DNA of 64,000 nt from Lysobacteraceae bacterium SCN 69-320 (GTDB lineage: Bacteria; Pseudomonadota; Gammaproteobacteria; Xanthomonadales; Rhodanobacteraceae), in NCBI GenBank assembly GCA_001725155.1, contig MEFP01000006.1, positions 62,001 through 126,000 of the forward strand. The letters run 5' to 3'. Within the stretch, counting starts at the first letter, position 1, and the number at the start of each line of letters is the position of its first letter. Below are positions 17,901-27,969 of the stretch, one piece after another. The notes below the pieces were generated by a model that had not been told where the DNA came from, ran no database searches, and saw only the letters and a program-made list of their open reading frames with translations. The translations under genes and the position numbers were made by a program.

Positions 17901-18606
17901 AGCCGCTGTCGTCGGCGCGGCCGGCGTCGTTTTCCCCTTTCACTGATTCCGTTCCGGCGCGCCCGCAGCGGCGCGCAGGTCGACGGCGGCCAGGCGCTCG
18001 CCCGCAACGGGCGCCGTCGCCCGTGCGGAAGGAGCCCTCCGGCCGCAGAGCGAATACCGATATGCCGCCTACGGCGCCGGCGATTGCCGTTGTTGCGCGT
18101 ATTCGTTGCGTCGATTGCGCGGTGACAATGCGCGCGGCACCGCACTCTGCGCGGTCGAATAATTCCGAATACCGGTAATCGGGGGATTACCGGCCGTTCT
18201 GCTGCATAGCCGCATTGCAAATCCCCAGCGCGTCGCGTACAAGATATCGGCCTGCGCATCCGTGGTCGCCACACCATGCGGGCACGCGGTAGGGGATCCG
18301 TGGCGAAATTGGGGAATACGACGTAGTCGAAGAAGACGCTGCAGCACCCGCGTGTGCGGCTGCATTGCAGTACTGCTCGTGCGCGCCGCCGGTTGCGGTC
18401 AACGCGCATCCTGCGCAAACTACGTATGCCTTCGTACAATTTCGCATTGCGGATACTCGCGGTACGGGGGATTTCGCTTAGAGCTGCGCCACGATCCGTA
18501 CCACTCGTCTGGCACGGCGCCGTGAGGTGCCGGTCATTGGGTGAATTGGGGAGCGGTTTTGGATCGTTGATCCGCCGCAGAACACCTTTCGAGTAGGAGT
18601 ATATAA
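17901..18606. promoter_or_regulatory. Long intergenic region upstream of the TonB-dependent receptor
   Basis: About 700 bases without a convincing gene. It is visibly richer in A/T than its surroundings from about 18060 on. It contains a perfect 9-bp inverted repeat (CCGGTAATC at 18172-18180, GATTACCGG at 18185-18193) and a small GGATC/GATCC repeat at 18561-18573. Open frames here lack ribosome sites and family sequence. It probably holds the receptor promoter and its controls, but no -35/-10 pair stands out. Confidence 0.45.
18172..18193. repeat. Perfect inverted repeat, possible operator or RNA hairpin
   Basis: CCGGTAATC and GATTACCGG are separated by GGGG, 414 bases before the receptor start codon. 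There is no T-run after it on either strand, so an intrinsic terminator is unlikely. Confidence 0.5.
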
Positions 18607-21540
18607 ATGTCACGTCGCCACAATGTGTTGTCCTGGGCGGTGCGCTACGCACTGCTCGCCGGCGGTGCCGGTGCTGCCTCCATCGCGCCCGCCATTGCGT
18701 TCGCCCAGTCGCCCGCACCGAAAGACGGTGAAGATGCGGCACAGCTCGAGCGCATCGAAGTCACGGGTTCGCGCATCCGCAAGGTTGATCTGGAAACGGC
18801 GCAGCCGGTTCTCGTGATCGACCGCGCCGAAATCGAGCGTCAGGGCTTCCAGTCCGTCGCCGACATCCTGCAGAACGTCTCCGCCACCGGTTCGCCCGCG
18901 ATCAGCCGCGCGCAGCCGCTGTCGGCCGGCGAATCGCCGGGTGGCGCGTTCATCAGCCTGCGCAACCTCGGCGCGCAGCGCACCCTGATTCTCGTCAACG
19001 GCAAGCGCCTGGGCATCAACACCAACGGCCTGCAGGACGTGTCCACGATTCCGACGGCGATCATCCAGTCGATCGAAGTCCTCAAGGACGGCGCCTCCTC
19101 GGTCTACGGCTCTGACGCGATCGGCGGCGTGGTCAATTTCATCACGCGCAGCAACTTCGAGGGCATGGAAGCCAATGCCTATTGGGGCCAGTTCGGCGAA
19201 GGCGACGGCGACATCCAGCGCTGGGACGCGACCCTGGGCTACAAGGGCGACCGCGGTTCGCTCGTGGCCACGGCCGAATACAGCGAGGAAAAGGAAGTCG
19301 CCGGCGCCGACCGCGATTTCTCGCGCTATCCGCGCGGCGCATACCACCCGTACCTCGGCTGGACCACGGTCAGCCAGTGGGGCGTGCTCGTGCGCTCGGC
19401 GGCACAGGGCGGCAACCTGACTCTCGACCGCGGCGGTGATCCGTACGACATCACGAACTACCATCCGACCAACGGTTCGGCGCCGAACGGCGACGTCAGC
19501 AACACCAATCTGCAGACCGACCTGCGCACGCCGATCAAGGCCAAGAACCTGTTCATTTCGGGCGACTACCACATCAACGACTGGCTGCGCTTCCGCGGCG
19601 ACGTGATGTACAGCGATCGCGACTCGGACCGCCAGGTCGCCGGCTATCCGTTCCAGAGCGCGTCGTTCGCCGGCACCACCATGTCGCGGGACAGCTACTA
19701 CAACCCGCTGGGCAGCCAGCACGGCGCGGCCAATCCGACTGCGGTCAACTATCAGCGCCGCACCTGGGAAATTCCGCGCACGACGACCAGCAGCCTGCAG
19801 ACCTTCCGCGCCACGATGGGGCTGGAAGGTTCGTTCGAGCTGGCCGACCGCACCTTCGACTGGGACGTGAGCTATCTCTACACCCAGAACAAGCTGAACC
19901 AGGCCGCCTACGGCAACCTCAATACGGTACGCGTCGCGCAGGCCGTGGGTCCGTCCTTCCTGAATGCCGCGGGCCGCGTGCAGTGCGGTACCGCCGCCAA
20001 TCCGATTCCGTTCTCCAGCTGCGTACCGTGGAATCCGTTCCTGCCGTACGGCCGCACCGGTGACGGCGGTCTGACCAACAACCCGGAACTGGTCAACTAC
20101 CTGTTCCAGGAAGAGCACTCGACCGGCCTGACCGAGACCAAGGTCTACTCGGCCAACCTCACCGGTCCGATCGTGACCCTGCCGGCCGGCGATCTGTCGT
20201 TCGCGTTCGGCGCCGAGCACCGTGCCGAAAGCGGCAAGTTCGTGCCGGATGCGCTGTCGCAGACCGCTTCCTCGACCAACCTCGCGGCCGGCCCGACCAA
20301 GGGTGGCTACGACGTCGACGAAGTCTATGCCGAGCTGTTCGTGCCGATCCTGCGCGACGTCGCGTTCGCCAAGGATCTCAGCATCAGCCTGGCGTCGCGT
20401 CATTCCGACTACAGCACCTTCGGCAAGACGACCAACAACAAGGTCGGCTTCACCTGGAAACCGATCGAACAGCTGATGTTCCGCGGCACGCGCGCCGACG
20501 GCTTCCGCGCACCGACCATCGCCGACCTGTACGGCGGCGGCTCGCAGACCTTCAGCTTCTACACCGACCCGTGCGACACGCTGTACGGTGCGGCCCGCAG
20601 CAATCCGGCCGTGCAGGCGCGCTGCGCGCAGGACATCCAGAACGCCGCCACGTTCCGCCAGCTCGGCCAGGGCTTCACGCCGACGACGGTGGCCAATGCG
20701 CAGACGCCGGTCGCCTTCACCTCGGGCTCCAATCCGCTGCTGCAGCCGGAAATCTCGCGTTCCAACACGCTCGGCGTGGTGTGGAGTCCGGAGTTCTCCG
20801 AAGGGCTCAACATGAGCCTGGACTGGTGGAAGATCCGCGTGACGGAGACCATCGTCGCCGACAGCCCGACGCAGAAGCTCAACGACTGCTACGTCGACGG
20901 CATCGCGGCGCGCTGCACGGGCTTCACGCGTGATCCGGCGCTGGGCTACGTCAACACGCTGACGTTCGGCACGCGCAACGCCGGTTACGTCGAGACCAAG
21001 GGCTACGACTTCGACCTGTCCTACCGTCTGCCGACGGACTGGGGCAACTTCGGTATCGTCTGGCAGAACACCTACGTCACCGACCTGGAGTTCAAGTCGA
21101 CCAACGACCCGGTGGCCAAGCCCAGCCGCACGAACTCGTTCGCGAGCAGCGGCGGCATCAACTTCCGCCTGCGTTCGAACCTGACCGTGAACTGGGACCT
21201 CGGCGACTTCGGTGCGACCTGGGGCACGCGCTACTTCTCGGGCTCCAAGGAAACCTGCCTGAGCGTGGCGACCTTCCCGGACGAGTGCAACAACCCGAAC
21301 TACATCGCGGCGAATCCGGCGGATACGCGCGCGATCAACGTGATCGGGGCGAACGCATTCCACGATCTGCAGGTGCGCTGGAAGGCGCCGTGGAAGGCGA
21401 CGATCGCCATCGGTGCGAACAACGTGTTCGACCACCTGGCGGCGCCGAACTATTCGAACCCGAGCTCGTCGAGCACGCCGTACTACGGCGGTTTCGACAT
21501 CGGCCGGTTCTACTACGTGCGGTACCACCAGCGCTTCTGA
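18607..21540 (+). CDS. TonB-dependent outer membrane receptor
   Basis: A 977-residue outer-membrane active transporter. Residues 1-33 are a signal peptide ending AFA. The plug domain covers about 50-190 (IEVTGSRIR, GFQSVADILQNV, RTLILVNGKRLG, DGASSVYGSDAIGGVVNFIT), and the rest is a beta-barrel with repeated amphipathic strands, a late GTRADGFRAPTIADLYGG block and a terminal aromatic (YHQRF). The ligand is not evident; Xanthomonadales use such receptors for iron chelates, vitamin B12, peptides and plant or algal carbohydrates. AGGAG precedes the ATG. Codon use is strongly GC3-biased. No exbBD, tonB or sigma/anti-sigma gene is adjacent. Confidence 0.94.
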   Translation: MSRRHNVLSWAVRYALLAGGAGAASIAPAIAFAQSPAPKDGEDAAQLERIEVTGSRIRKVDLETAQPVLVIDRAEIERQGFQSVADILQNVSATGSPAISRAQPLSAGESPGGAFISLRNLGAQRTLILVNGKRLGINTNGLQDVSTIPTAIIQSIEVLKDGASSVYGSDAIGGVVNFITRSNFEGMEANAYWGQFGEGDGDIQRWDATLGYKGDRGSLVATAEYSEEKEVAGADRDFSRYPRGAYHPYLGWTTVSQWGVLVRSAAQGGNLTLDRGGDPYDITNYHPTNGSAPNGDVSNTNLQTDLRTPIKAKNLFISGDYHINDWLRFRGDVMYSDRDSDRQVAGYPFQSASFAGTTMSRDSYYNPLGSQHGAANPTAVNYQRRTWEIPRTTTSSLQTFRATMGLEGSFELADRTFDWDVSYLYTQNKLNQAAYGNLNTVRVAQAVGPSFLNAAGRVQCGTAANPIPFSSCVPWNPFLPYGRTGDGGLTNNPELVNYLFQEEHSTGLTETKVYSANLTGPIVTLPAGDLSFAFGAEHRAESGKFVPDALSQTASSTNLAAGPTKGGYDVDEVYAELFVPILRDVAFAKDLSISLASRHSDYSTFGKTTNNKVGFTWKPIEQLMFRGTRADGFRAPTIADLYGGGSQTFSFYTDPCDTLYGAARSNPAVQARCAQDIQNAATFRQLGQGFTPTTVANAQTPVAFTSGSNPLLQPEISRSNTLGVVWSPEFSEGLNMSLDWWKIRVTETIVADSPTQKLNDCYVDGIAARCTGFTRDPALGYVNTLTFGTRNAGYVETKGYDFDLSYRLPTDWGNFGIVWQNTYVTDLEFKSTNDPVAKPSRTNSFASSGGINFRLRSNLTVNWDLGDFGATWGTRYFSGSKETCLSVATFPDECNNPNYIAANPADTRAINVIGANAFHDLQVRWKAPWKATIAIGANNVFDHLAAPNYSNPSSSSTPYYGGFDIGRFYYVRYHQRF

Positions 21541-21568
21541 TCGGGACGGCGCTGGTCGTGTAAGCCGG

Positions 21569-21598
21569 AGGCCCCGCGGGATGCGGGGCCTTCTTTTT
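21569..21598 (+). terminator. Rho-independent terminator of the TonB-dependent receptor
   Basis: GGCCCCGC (21570-21577) pairs with GCGGGGCC (21583-21590) across a GGGAT loop, extendable by one A-T pair, with TTTTT at 21594-21598. Confidence 0.9.
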
Positions 21599-21671
21599 GG
21601 CGCGGTTGCCGAACGCCGTTTCCGCCGTGCCCGGTCAAGCGGCGCGCCGGCCGCATTGCCATCGAGTACCC

Positions 21672-21950
21672 GTGCCGAAATTCACCTGGAACGACGAAGT
21701 GCGCGTGCTCCAGCCGGTGTCCGCGCCGGACCGCCGGGGGCTGCGGGAATCGGTCATCGGCATATTCGGGCAGCGCCCGCCGGCTTCCCATTTCGCGCAG
21801 TTTCCGGTGCGGTATTCAGTGGAGTTTGCGGACGGCGAAGCGCTGGACCTGCACGAAGACGACCTGGCCGCGGGGGAAGCCCCGGATGCCGGCGGCCGCG
21901 GCGAGGGCAGCGCGGAGTCTGGCTTCGTCCGTGACGATGGTGGCTCATGA
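21672..21950 (+). CDS. Hypothetical small protein
   Basis: An open frame with a GTG at 21672 gives 92 residues beginning VPKFTWNDEVRVLQP. The first about 65 residues look like a compact beta-rich domain (VRYSVEFADGEALDLHEDDL); the tail is Gly/Glu/Ser-rich. I do not recognise the family. Its stop overlaps the ATG of the next small gene by four bases (21947-21950), so the two are probably coupled. The start is uncertain: an upstream in-frame codon at 21597 overlaps the terminator loop region and is less likely. Confidence 0.55.
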   Translation: MPKFTWNDEVRVLQPVSAPDRRGLRESVIGIFGQRPPASHFAQFPVRYSVEFADGEALDLHEDDLAAGEAPDAGGRGEGSAESGFVRDDGGS

Positions 21951-22204
21951 GCGTGCGTACGAATGCGGATGGCATATTGACCGGTCTGCGCTGTCACGAC
22001 GGCTGGTTCGTCGGCGTGCAGTTGCGCGAGTCGAGCGTCGAGCTTCGCTTCCGGCGGCTCGACGGCGAAACCGTCCAGCTGTTTCTGCAGGGCGTGCGCA
22101 GCTTTGCGCTGGACCGTTTTCTCGAAGGCAACATCGTCGACACCGCTTACGCCTGGCCGGTCGCTGCGGCGCCGCAATGCCTGTGCCGCGTTCTCCTGCG
22201 ATGA
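21947..22204 (+). CDS. Hypothetical protein, probably truncated by a frameshift
   Basis: An 85-codon frame starting in an ATGA overlap with the preceding gene. It begins MSVRTNADGILTGLRCHDGW and has an alternating beta-strand pattern (VGVQLRESSVELRFRRLDG). The reading runs to a TGA at 22202-22204, but protein-like sequence continues in the +1 frame immediately afterwards, so the annotated end is probably artificial or mutational. Family unknown. The upstream partner and the coupling suggest the two small proteins work together. Confidence 0.6.
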   Translation: MSVRTNADGILTGLRCHDGWFVGVQLRESSVELRFRRLDGETVQLFLQGVRSFALDRFLEGNIVDTAYAWPVAAAPQCLCRVLLR

Positions 22205-22340
22205 GGCGTTTCTCGATGCGCCGGGCGATCCCGAGGCCGGCACCCTGTTCGTGCTGGAATCTTCGTACGGTGCGACGGTTTTCGCGCTGGTGCGGGAACT
22301 GGCGCTGGTCGATCCGGCCAGCCGCGAGCCCGTCGGATAG
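22200..22340 (+). pseudogene. Displaced C-terminal part of the preceding hypothetical gene
   Basis: From 22200 the +1 frame reads DEAFLDAPGDPEAGTLFVLE and on to a TAG at 22338-22340, with strong hydrophobic strands and high GC at third positions, but no start codon or ribosome site of its own. Dropping one base near 22199 would join it to the 21947 gene to make a single protein of about 131 residues. It may be a true pseudogene, a sequencing error or, less likely, programmed frameshifting. Confidence 0.5.
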
Positions 22341-22397
22341 ACGCGCCCAGCAGGGCGTTGCCGGGCGCGGACTGCGGCTGTCAGGCCGGCGCCGGCA

Positions 22398-23228
22398 TCA
22401 TTTCCTCGCGGCAGCGGCCGCCGGCAGCAGGGCCGGATCCAGCCGCACGTCGAACCAGTTGAAGCCCCAGTGCACATGCGGCCCGCTCGCGCGGCCGGTG
22501 GCGCCGGCTGCGGCGAAGACCTGTCCCTGACTCACGCGGTCGCCGAGTTTCACGTTGATGCGGCTCAGGTGCAGGAACGAGCTGGTCAGGCCGTGGCCGT
22601 GGTCGATCAGCACCGTGCCGCCGGTCAGGATCAGGTCCGGCGCGGCGAAGCTGACGATGCCGCCGGCGGGAGCCTTGACCGGCGTGCCCGTGGGCACGGC
22701 GATGTCGAGTCCGTAGTGCGGCGCCTTCGGCACGCCGTTGTCGATGCGCTGGCTGCCGTAGACGCCGCTGATGCGGCCTTCGGCCGGACGGCGGAAGCCG
22801 CCGAGATAATCGGTGCGGTCATCGTCGCGCTCCCGCGCCTTGGCCACGCGCGCCTGTTCCTCGGCGATGCGTCTGGCGAGGTCCGGATCGGGCGTGACCG
22901 TGTGCGGCGGCAGGCCGTCGACGCGCTCGATCTTGTACTCGCGCTGGACGACCTGCAGCGAGTGCTGCTCGGTCTTGCCGTTGCGGTGGCGGATGGTCAC
23001 GGTCACGCTGGCCGGCGCGTCGCGCTCGATGCCGAACACGTAGCGGCCGTCCGCGTCGACACGTGCTTCGCGCTCGCCGATCCGCACCGCGCTGCCGGGC
23101 TCGGTGCTGGCGGCGATGAGCTGGCCCTGCTGCACGCGCGCCGGCAGTGCCGCAGCCAAGCCGGCGGCCGGCAGGCACAGCAGACACACCAGGAGCAGGG
23201 AAGGGCGCCGCCGTGCGTTGCGCCTCAC
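22398..23228 (-). CDS. M23 family metallopeptidase (peptidoglycan endopeptidase), secreted
   Basis: A 276-residue protein with a signal peptide (about 1-26, PSLLLVCLLCLPAAGLAAA), an Ig-like/linker region, and a C-terminal LytM domain. Zinc ligands are visible in HYGLDIAVP (H and D) and in GPHVHWGFNW (HxH); HGHGLTSSFLHLSRI is the loop before them. It should cleave peptide cross-links in the periplasm or outside the cell. The GTG at 23228 lies in a GTGA overlap with the pyrC stop, so it is translationally coupled as the last gene of yidD-pyrC-M23. Confidence 0.92.
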   Translation of the reverse strand: MRRNARRRPSLLLVCLLCLPAAGLAAALPARVQQGQLIAASTEPGSAVRIGEREARVDADGRYVFGIERDAPASVTVTIRHRNGKTEQHSLQVVQREYKIERVDGLPPHTVTPDPDLARRIAEEQARVAKARERDDDRTDYLGGFRRPAEGRISGVYGSQRIDNGVPKAPHYGLDIAVPTGTPVKAPAGGIVSFAAPDLILTGGTVLIDHGHGLTSSFLHLSRINVKLGDRVSQGQVFAAAGATGRASGPHVHWGFNWFDVRLDPALLPAAAAARK

Positions 23229-24559
23229 CGGTCGAATTCCAGGCGCATGCCGCGCACGGTGTCGTCGACGCGCTGACCGTCCCAGACGCGCTGGCCGTTG
23301 ACCCAGGTCGCGGCGATGCTGGAACGGAAGGTATGGCCTTCGAACGGCGACCAGCCGCAGCGCGACAGCACTTCCTCGCGCCTGACCGTATGCGCTCTGC
23401 GCGGATCGACCAGTACGAGATCGGCGAAATAGCCTTCGCGCAGATAGCCGCGCTGCTTGACCTGGAACAGCTCGGCCGGCGCGTGAGTCAGGCTCTCGAC
23501 GATGCGCTCCAGCGGTATCGTGCCGTCGAAGGCCTGCTCCAGCGCGCACTGCAGCGCGAACTGCACCAGCGGCAGACCCGACGGGGCCTGTTCGTAGGGC
23601 AAGGCCTTTTCGGCCAGGGTATGCGGCGCATGGTCGGTCGCCAGCACGTCGATGCGCCCGTCACGCAGTGCGGCGACGATGGCCAGCCGGTCGCTCTCGC
23701 TCTTGATCGCCGGATTGCATTTCATCCAGTTGCCCAGGCGCGGATAGTCGCGCTCGGAAAACTGCAGGAAATGCACGCAGGTCTCCGCCGTGATGCGTTT
23801 GCCGCGCAGCGGTCCCGACGCGAACAGGGCGAGTTCGTCGGCCGTGGTCACGTGCAGGATGTGCAGGCGCGTGCCGTGGCGGCGCGCGAGCTCGACGGCC
23901 AGGGTCGAGGACTTCAGGCAGGCCTCGCGGGAACGGATGTAGGGATGGCGCTCGACCGGGATCGCGTCGCCGTAGCGCTCGCGTTCCTTCGCGAGGTTGG
24001 CCTCTATCGTCGGCGTGTCTTCGCAGTGGGTCACGACAATGGTCGGCGCGTCGCGGAAGATCGCATCGAGCGTGGCCGGATCGTCGACGAGCATGTTGCC
24101 GGTCGAGGCACCCATGAAGATCTTGATACCGCAGGCCGCGCGCGGATCGAGCGCGCGGATCACCTCGAGATTGTCGTTGGTCGCGCCGAGATAGAACGCG
24201 TGATTGGCGGCCGACTTCGCCGCGGCGCGCGCATACTTGTCTTCCAGCGCCTCCAGGGTCGTCGTCGTCGGCTTGGAGTTCGGCATTTCCATGTAGCTCG
24301 TGATGCCGCCGGCGACGGCCGCGCGCGACTCGGTCGCGAAATCGGCCTTGTGTTCCAGGCCGGGTTCGCGGAAATGCACCTGGTCGTCGATCATGCCCGG
24401 CAGCAGCCAGTGCCCCGCGGCGTCGAGGACGGTCTCGTCGCTGCGTGCGCCCAGCTCCGCGGCTATCGTCTCGATGCGGCCGTCGCGCAGGCGTACGTCG
24501 GCGACGCGCCGGTTTCCTTCATTGACCAGCTCGGCATTGCGGATCAGCCAGTTCTTCAT
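23225..24559 (-). CDS. pyrC: Dihydroorotase
   Basis: A 444-residue cyclic amidohydrolase converting N-carbamoyl-aspartate to dihydroorotate in pyrimidine synthesis. Metal site [10 protein letters not shown] near residue 60, the probable carboxylated Lys in [10 protein letters not shown], metal His in THCEDT and LHILHVTT, and the catalytic Asp in [10 protein letters not shown] are all present. It is the longer class I (allantoinase-like) type, not the shorter E. coli PyrC type. Four-base overlaps with yidD upstream and the M23 gene downstream indicate one operon. Confidence 0.94.
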   Translation of the reverse strand: MKNWLIRNAELVNEGNRRVADVRLRDGRIETIAAELGARSDETVLDAAGHWLLPGMIDDQVHFREPGLEHKADFATESRAAVAGGITSYMEMPNSKPTTTTLEALEDKYARAAAKSAANHAFYLGATNDNLEVIRALDPRAACGIKIFMGASTGNMLVDDPATLDAIFRDAPTIVVTHCEDTPTIEANLAKERERYGDAIPVERHPYIRSREACLKSSTLAVELARRHGTRLHILHVTTADELALFASGPLRGKRITAETCVHFLQFSERDYPRLGNWMKCNPAIKSESDRLAIVAALRDGRIDVLATDHAPHTLAEKALPYEQAPSGLPLVQFALQCALEQAFDGTIPLERIVESLTHAPAELFQVKQRGYLREGYFADLVLVDPRRAHTVRREEVLSRCGWSPFEGHTFRSSIAATWVNGQRVWDGQRVDDTVRGMRLEFDR

Positions 24560-24819
24560 TGGGGTTTCTCGTCGGAAGGATCGGTGGGCTGCGGCCGGAA
24601 GGTGAATTGCAATGGCACGTAGTCGAAGCCGCCCTCGCTCCAGGGATTGCAGCGCAGCAGCCGCCAGGCGGCGAGCAGACTGCCGCGCCAGGCGCCGTGG
24701 CGCGAGACGGCAGTGCGCGCGTAATGCGAACAGCTTGGATGGTAGCGACAGCGCTCGCCGAGCAAGGGGCTCAGCAAACGCTTGTACAGGCCAAGCAAAT
24801 AGAGTATTAGCCGAGACAC
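24556..24819 (-). CDS. yidD: Membrane protein insertion efficiency factor YidD
   Basis: An 87-residue peripheral inner-membrane protein that assists YidC. It has the N-terminal amphipathic helix ([18 protein letters not shown]) and the Cys-containing signature [11 protein letters not shown], then [24 protein letters not shown]. Start is a GTG at 24819 with no good ribosome site, typical of yidD genes that depend on upstream translation elsewhere. Here it is not between rnpA and yidC but leads a pyrC operon. Confidence 0.93.
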   Translation of the reverse strand: MSRLILYLLGLYKRLLSPLLGERCRYHPSCSHYARTAVSRHGAWRGSLLAAWRLLRCNPWSEGGFDYVPLQFTFRPQPTDPSDEKPQ

Positions 24820-24872
24820 GAAGGCGGAGGACGCAGTACTTGGCGTTGCGCGGGGGCGCAGATTTCCGGCGG

Positions 24873-24901
24873 TTGCCGGTGCTGGGGACTTAGGCTATAA
24901 C
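24873..24901 (+). promoter_or_regulatory. Predicted sigma-70 promoter for the dksA-like gene
   Basis: TTGCCG (24873-24878), a 17-base spacer and TATAAC (24896-24901), 33 bases before the ATG. The hexamers match consensus at four and five positions. Confidence 0.55.
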
Positions 24902-24933
24902 ACGCCGCCGCCTAGCCACAACGGTGAACGGAA

Positions 24934-25980
24934 ATGGCGAAAAGCACGCGCAGTACGGCAAAGAAACTCGTTGCCAAAGGCAAAGCCACCGCGAGCGCCA
25001 AGGCGGTGAAGAAAACGTCGAGTACGGTCAAGAAGGCGCCTGCGAAAGCCGCAGCTCCTGCGAAGAAGGCGAGCAAGCCGGCAGCCAAGCCGGTGAAGCC
25101 CGCAAAGCCGCTCGCCAAGGCGGCCACCAAGCCGGCGGCGAAAGCCGTTGCCAAGCCCAAGTCCAAGCCGGCGCCCAAGCCCGTCGCGAAGGCCGCAGCG
25201 AAGACGGGCAAGGTGAGCAAGCCCGTCGCCGTGAGCAAGCCGGTAGCCGCAGCGAGCAAGCCCAAGCCGGTCACGGCGGCGGCTTCCGCGAACGCGAAGG
25301 TGAAACAAGCAACGCCTACGATTCCGGCCGCAGCCGCCACGCCGGTGGCCAAGCCGAAAGCGCCGCCGCCGGCGCCGAAAGCGACAGCGCCGACGATCGG
25401 TACCGCCGCGCCGGAACGGACCGCGACACCAGCCCCCTCAAGCAAATCGACGAAGCAAGTGATAACTGAAGAAAGCAAGAAGAATTCGCGCAAAGGCGTC
25501 ATCGCACCGACGGCTTCCGAAGCCGGGATCACGATGGAAGGCGGTCGCTACGCGCTTGCCGCGACGACCAACATCGACCTGCCGCCGGGTTACCGTCCGT
25601 CCGCGGACGAGGAATACATGAACCCGATGCATCTGGCGTTCTTCCGCAACAAGCTGCGCGAATGGCGCGACCAGCTTGTCGAGGAATCGAAGCAGACCAT
25701 CGACAACCTGCGCGAGGAAGTGCGCGACATCGGCGACGAAGCCGAACGCGCGACGCGCGAGACCGAGAACTCGCTGGAGCTGCGCACGCGCGACCGCTAC
25801 CGCAAGCTCATCGCGAAGATCGACAAGGCGCTCAAGCGCATCGAGGAAGGCCGCTACGGCTACTGCGAGGAGACCGACGAGGACATCGGCCTCGAACGCC
25901 TCGAAGCACGTCCGATCGCGACCTTGTGCCTGGATGCCCAGGAGCGCTGGGAACACCGCCAGCGCCAGATGGGCGACTGA
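24934..25980 (+). CDS. dksA: DksA/TraR-family RNA polymerase-binding protein with long basic tail
   Basis: A 348-residue protein. Residues 1 to about 170 are a low-complexity Lys/Ala/Pro tail resembling histone H1 C-termini; about 195-348 are the DksA domain: MNPMHLAFFRNKLREWRDQL, a coiled-coil with tip region DIGDEAERATRE, SLELRTRDRYRKLI and the zinc-finger region. DksA binds the RNA polymerase secondary channel and works with ppGpp at rRNA and amino-acid promoters. Two of the four zinc cysteines are missing: Cys311 and Cys332 remain while positions 314 and 335 are Thr and Ala. Long basic tails are a feature of Xanthomonadales DksA. A terminator follows. Confidence 0.9.
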   Translation: MAKSTRSTAKKLVAKGKATASAKAVKKTSSTVKKAPAKAAAPAKKASKPAAKPVKPAKPLAKAATKPAAKAVAKPKSKPAPKPVAKAAAKTGKVSKPVAVSKPVAAASKPKPVTAAASANAKVKQATPTIPAAAATPVAKPKAPPPAPKATAPTIGTAAPERTATPAPSSKSTKQVITEESKKNSRKGVIAPTASEAGITMEGGRYALAATTNIDLPPGYRPSADEEYMNPMHLAFFRNKLREWRDQLVEESKQTIDNLREEVRDIGDEAERATRETENSLELRTRDRYRKLIAKIDKALKRIEEGRYGYCEETDEDIGLERLEARPIATLCLDAQERWEHRQRQMGD

Positions 25981-25988
25981 ACCACGAC

Positions 25989-26021
25989 CGGAAGCCCCGC
26001 CTCGGCGGGGCTTCCGCTTTT
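25989..26021 (+). terminator. Rho-independent terminator of the dksA-like gene
   Basis: A 12-bp stem (25989-26000 with 26005-26016, core GGAAGCCCCGC) around CTCG, followed by CTTTT; flanking CCACGA/TCGTGG can extend the stem. Confidence 0.88.
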
Positions 26022-26158
26022 CGTGGTCGCCGGAATCGTCGGAGTCGCGAAGCTTCGGAGACGGCTGGGGGCAGTCTGTCGGTCGTGCGACGGCGTTTCT
26101 GGCGTCGTCGACGCGGGTGCGCCGCAAGTGTCGGCGCGCCGGTGCGCGTTGTGGAAAT

Positions 26159-26589
26159 TCAGCCGTTCAATGCATTGCGCGCATGCTGCTTGACCGTCTG
26201 CAGCATTGCGGCCAGGCCGTTGGAGCGCGTCGGCGAGAGGTGCTTGGCCAGACCTATCGAATCGACGAAGCGCGGCTCGGTCGCGACGATGGCCTGCGCG
26301 GAGCGGCCCGAATACACGCGCAGCAGCAGCGCGATCAGGCCGGTCACGATGGCCGAGTCGCTGGTCGCGGCGAACTCCAGCCGGTTCGCGTCGCCGCTGG
26401 CGACCAGCCAGACCTGCGACTGACAGCCGTGCACCTTGTTCGCCTCGGTCTTCCACTCCTCGCGGAACGGCGCGAGCTTGCGGCCGAGGTCGATCAGGTA
26501 CTGGTAGCGCTCGGTCCAGTCGCCGAAGAACGAGAACTCGTCGATGATCGCGTCCTGTGCCGCTTCGGCCGCGGCGGCCGAGGTGTCGC

Positions 26590-26593
<4 letters not shown>
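26159..26593 (-). CDS. sufE: Cysteine desulfuration protein SufE
   Basis: A 144-residue sulfur acceptor that takes persulfide sulfur from SufS for iron-sulfur cluster assembly. The active-site region [12 protein letters not shown] contains catalytic Cys57, and the fold blocks [20 protein letters not shown] and [16 protein letters not shown] match SufE/CsdE. The ATG at 26593 lies in an ATGA overlap with the cysS stop, so the two genes are coupled. CsdE is the alternative name; no suf or csd cluster is in the window. Confidence 0.9.

Positions 26594-27969
<1,376 letters not shown>

Noticed and set aside
18596-18609. TATAAA just before the receptor ATG as a -10 promoter element.
   Set aside because: It lies directly between the AGGAG ribosome site and the start codon, so a promoter there would produce a leaderless message and waste the ribosome site.
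18610-21528. A 972-codon open frame antisense to the TonB-dependent receptor.
   Set aside because: Long antisense frames are expected where GC3 bias is strong. It has no start signal and an Arg/Val/Asp-rich composition typical of shadows, while the plus strand encodes a clear receptor.
24934-25450. The Lys/Ala/Pro-rich stretch as a separate histone-like gene.
   Set aside because: It continues in frame, without a stop or new ribosome site, into the DksA domain.
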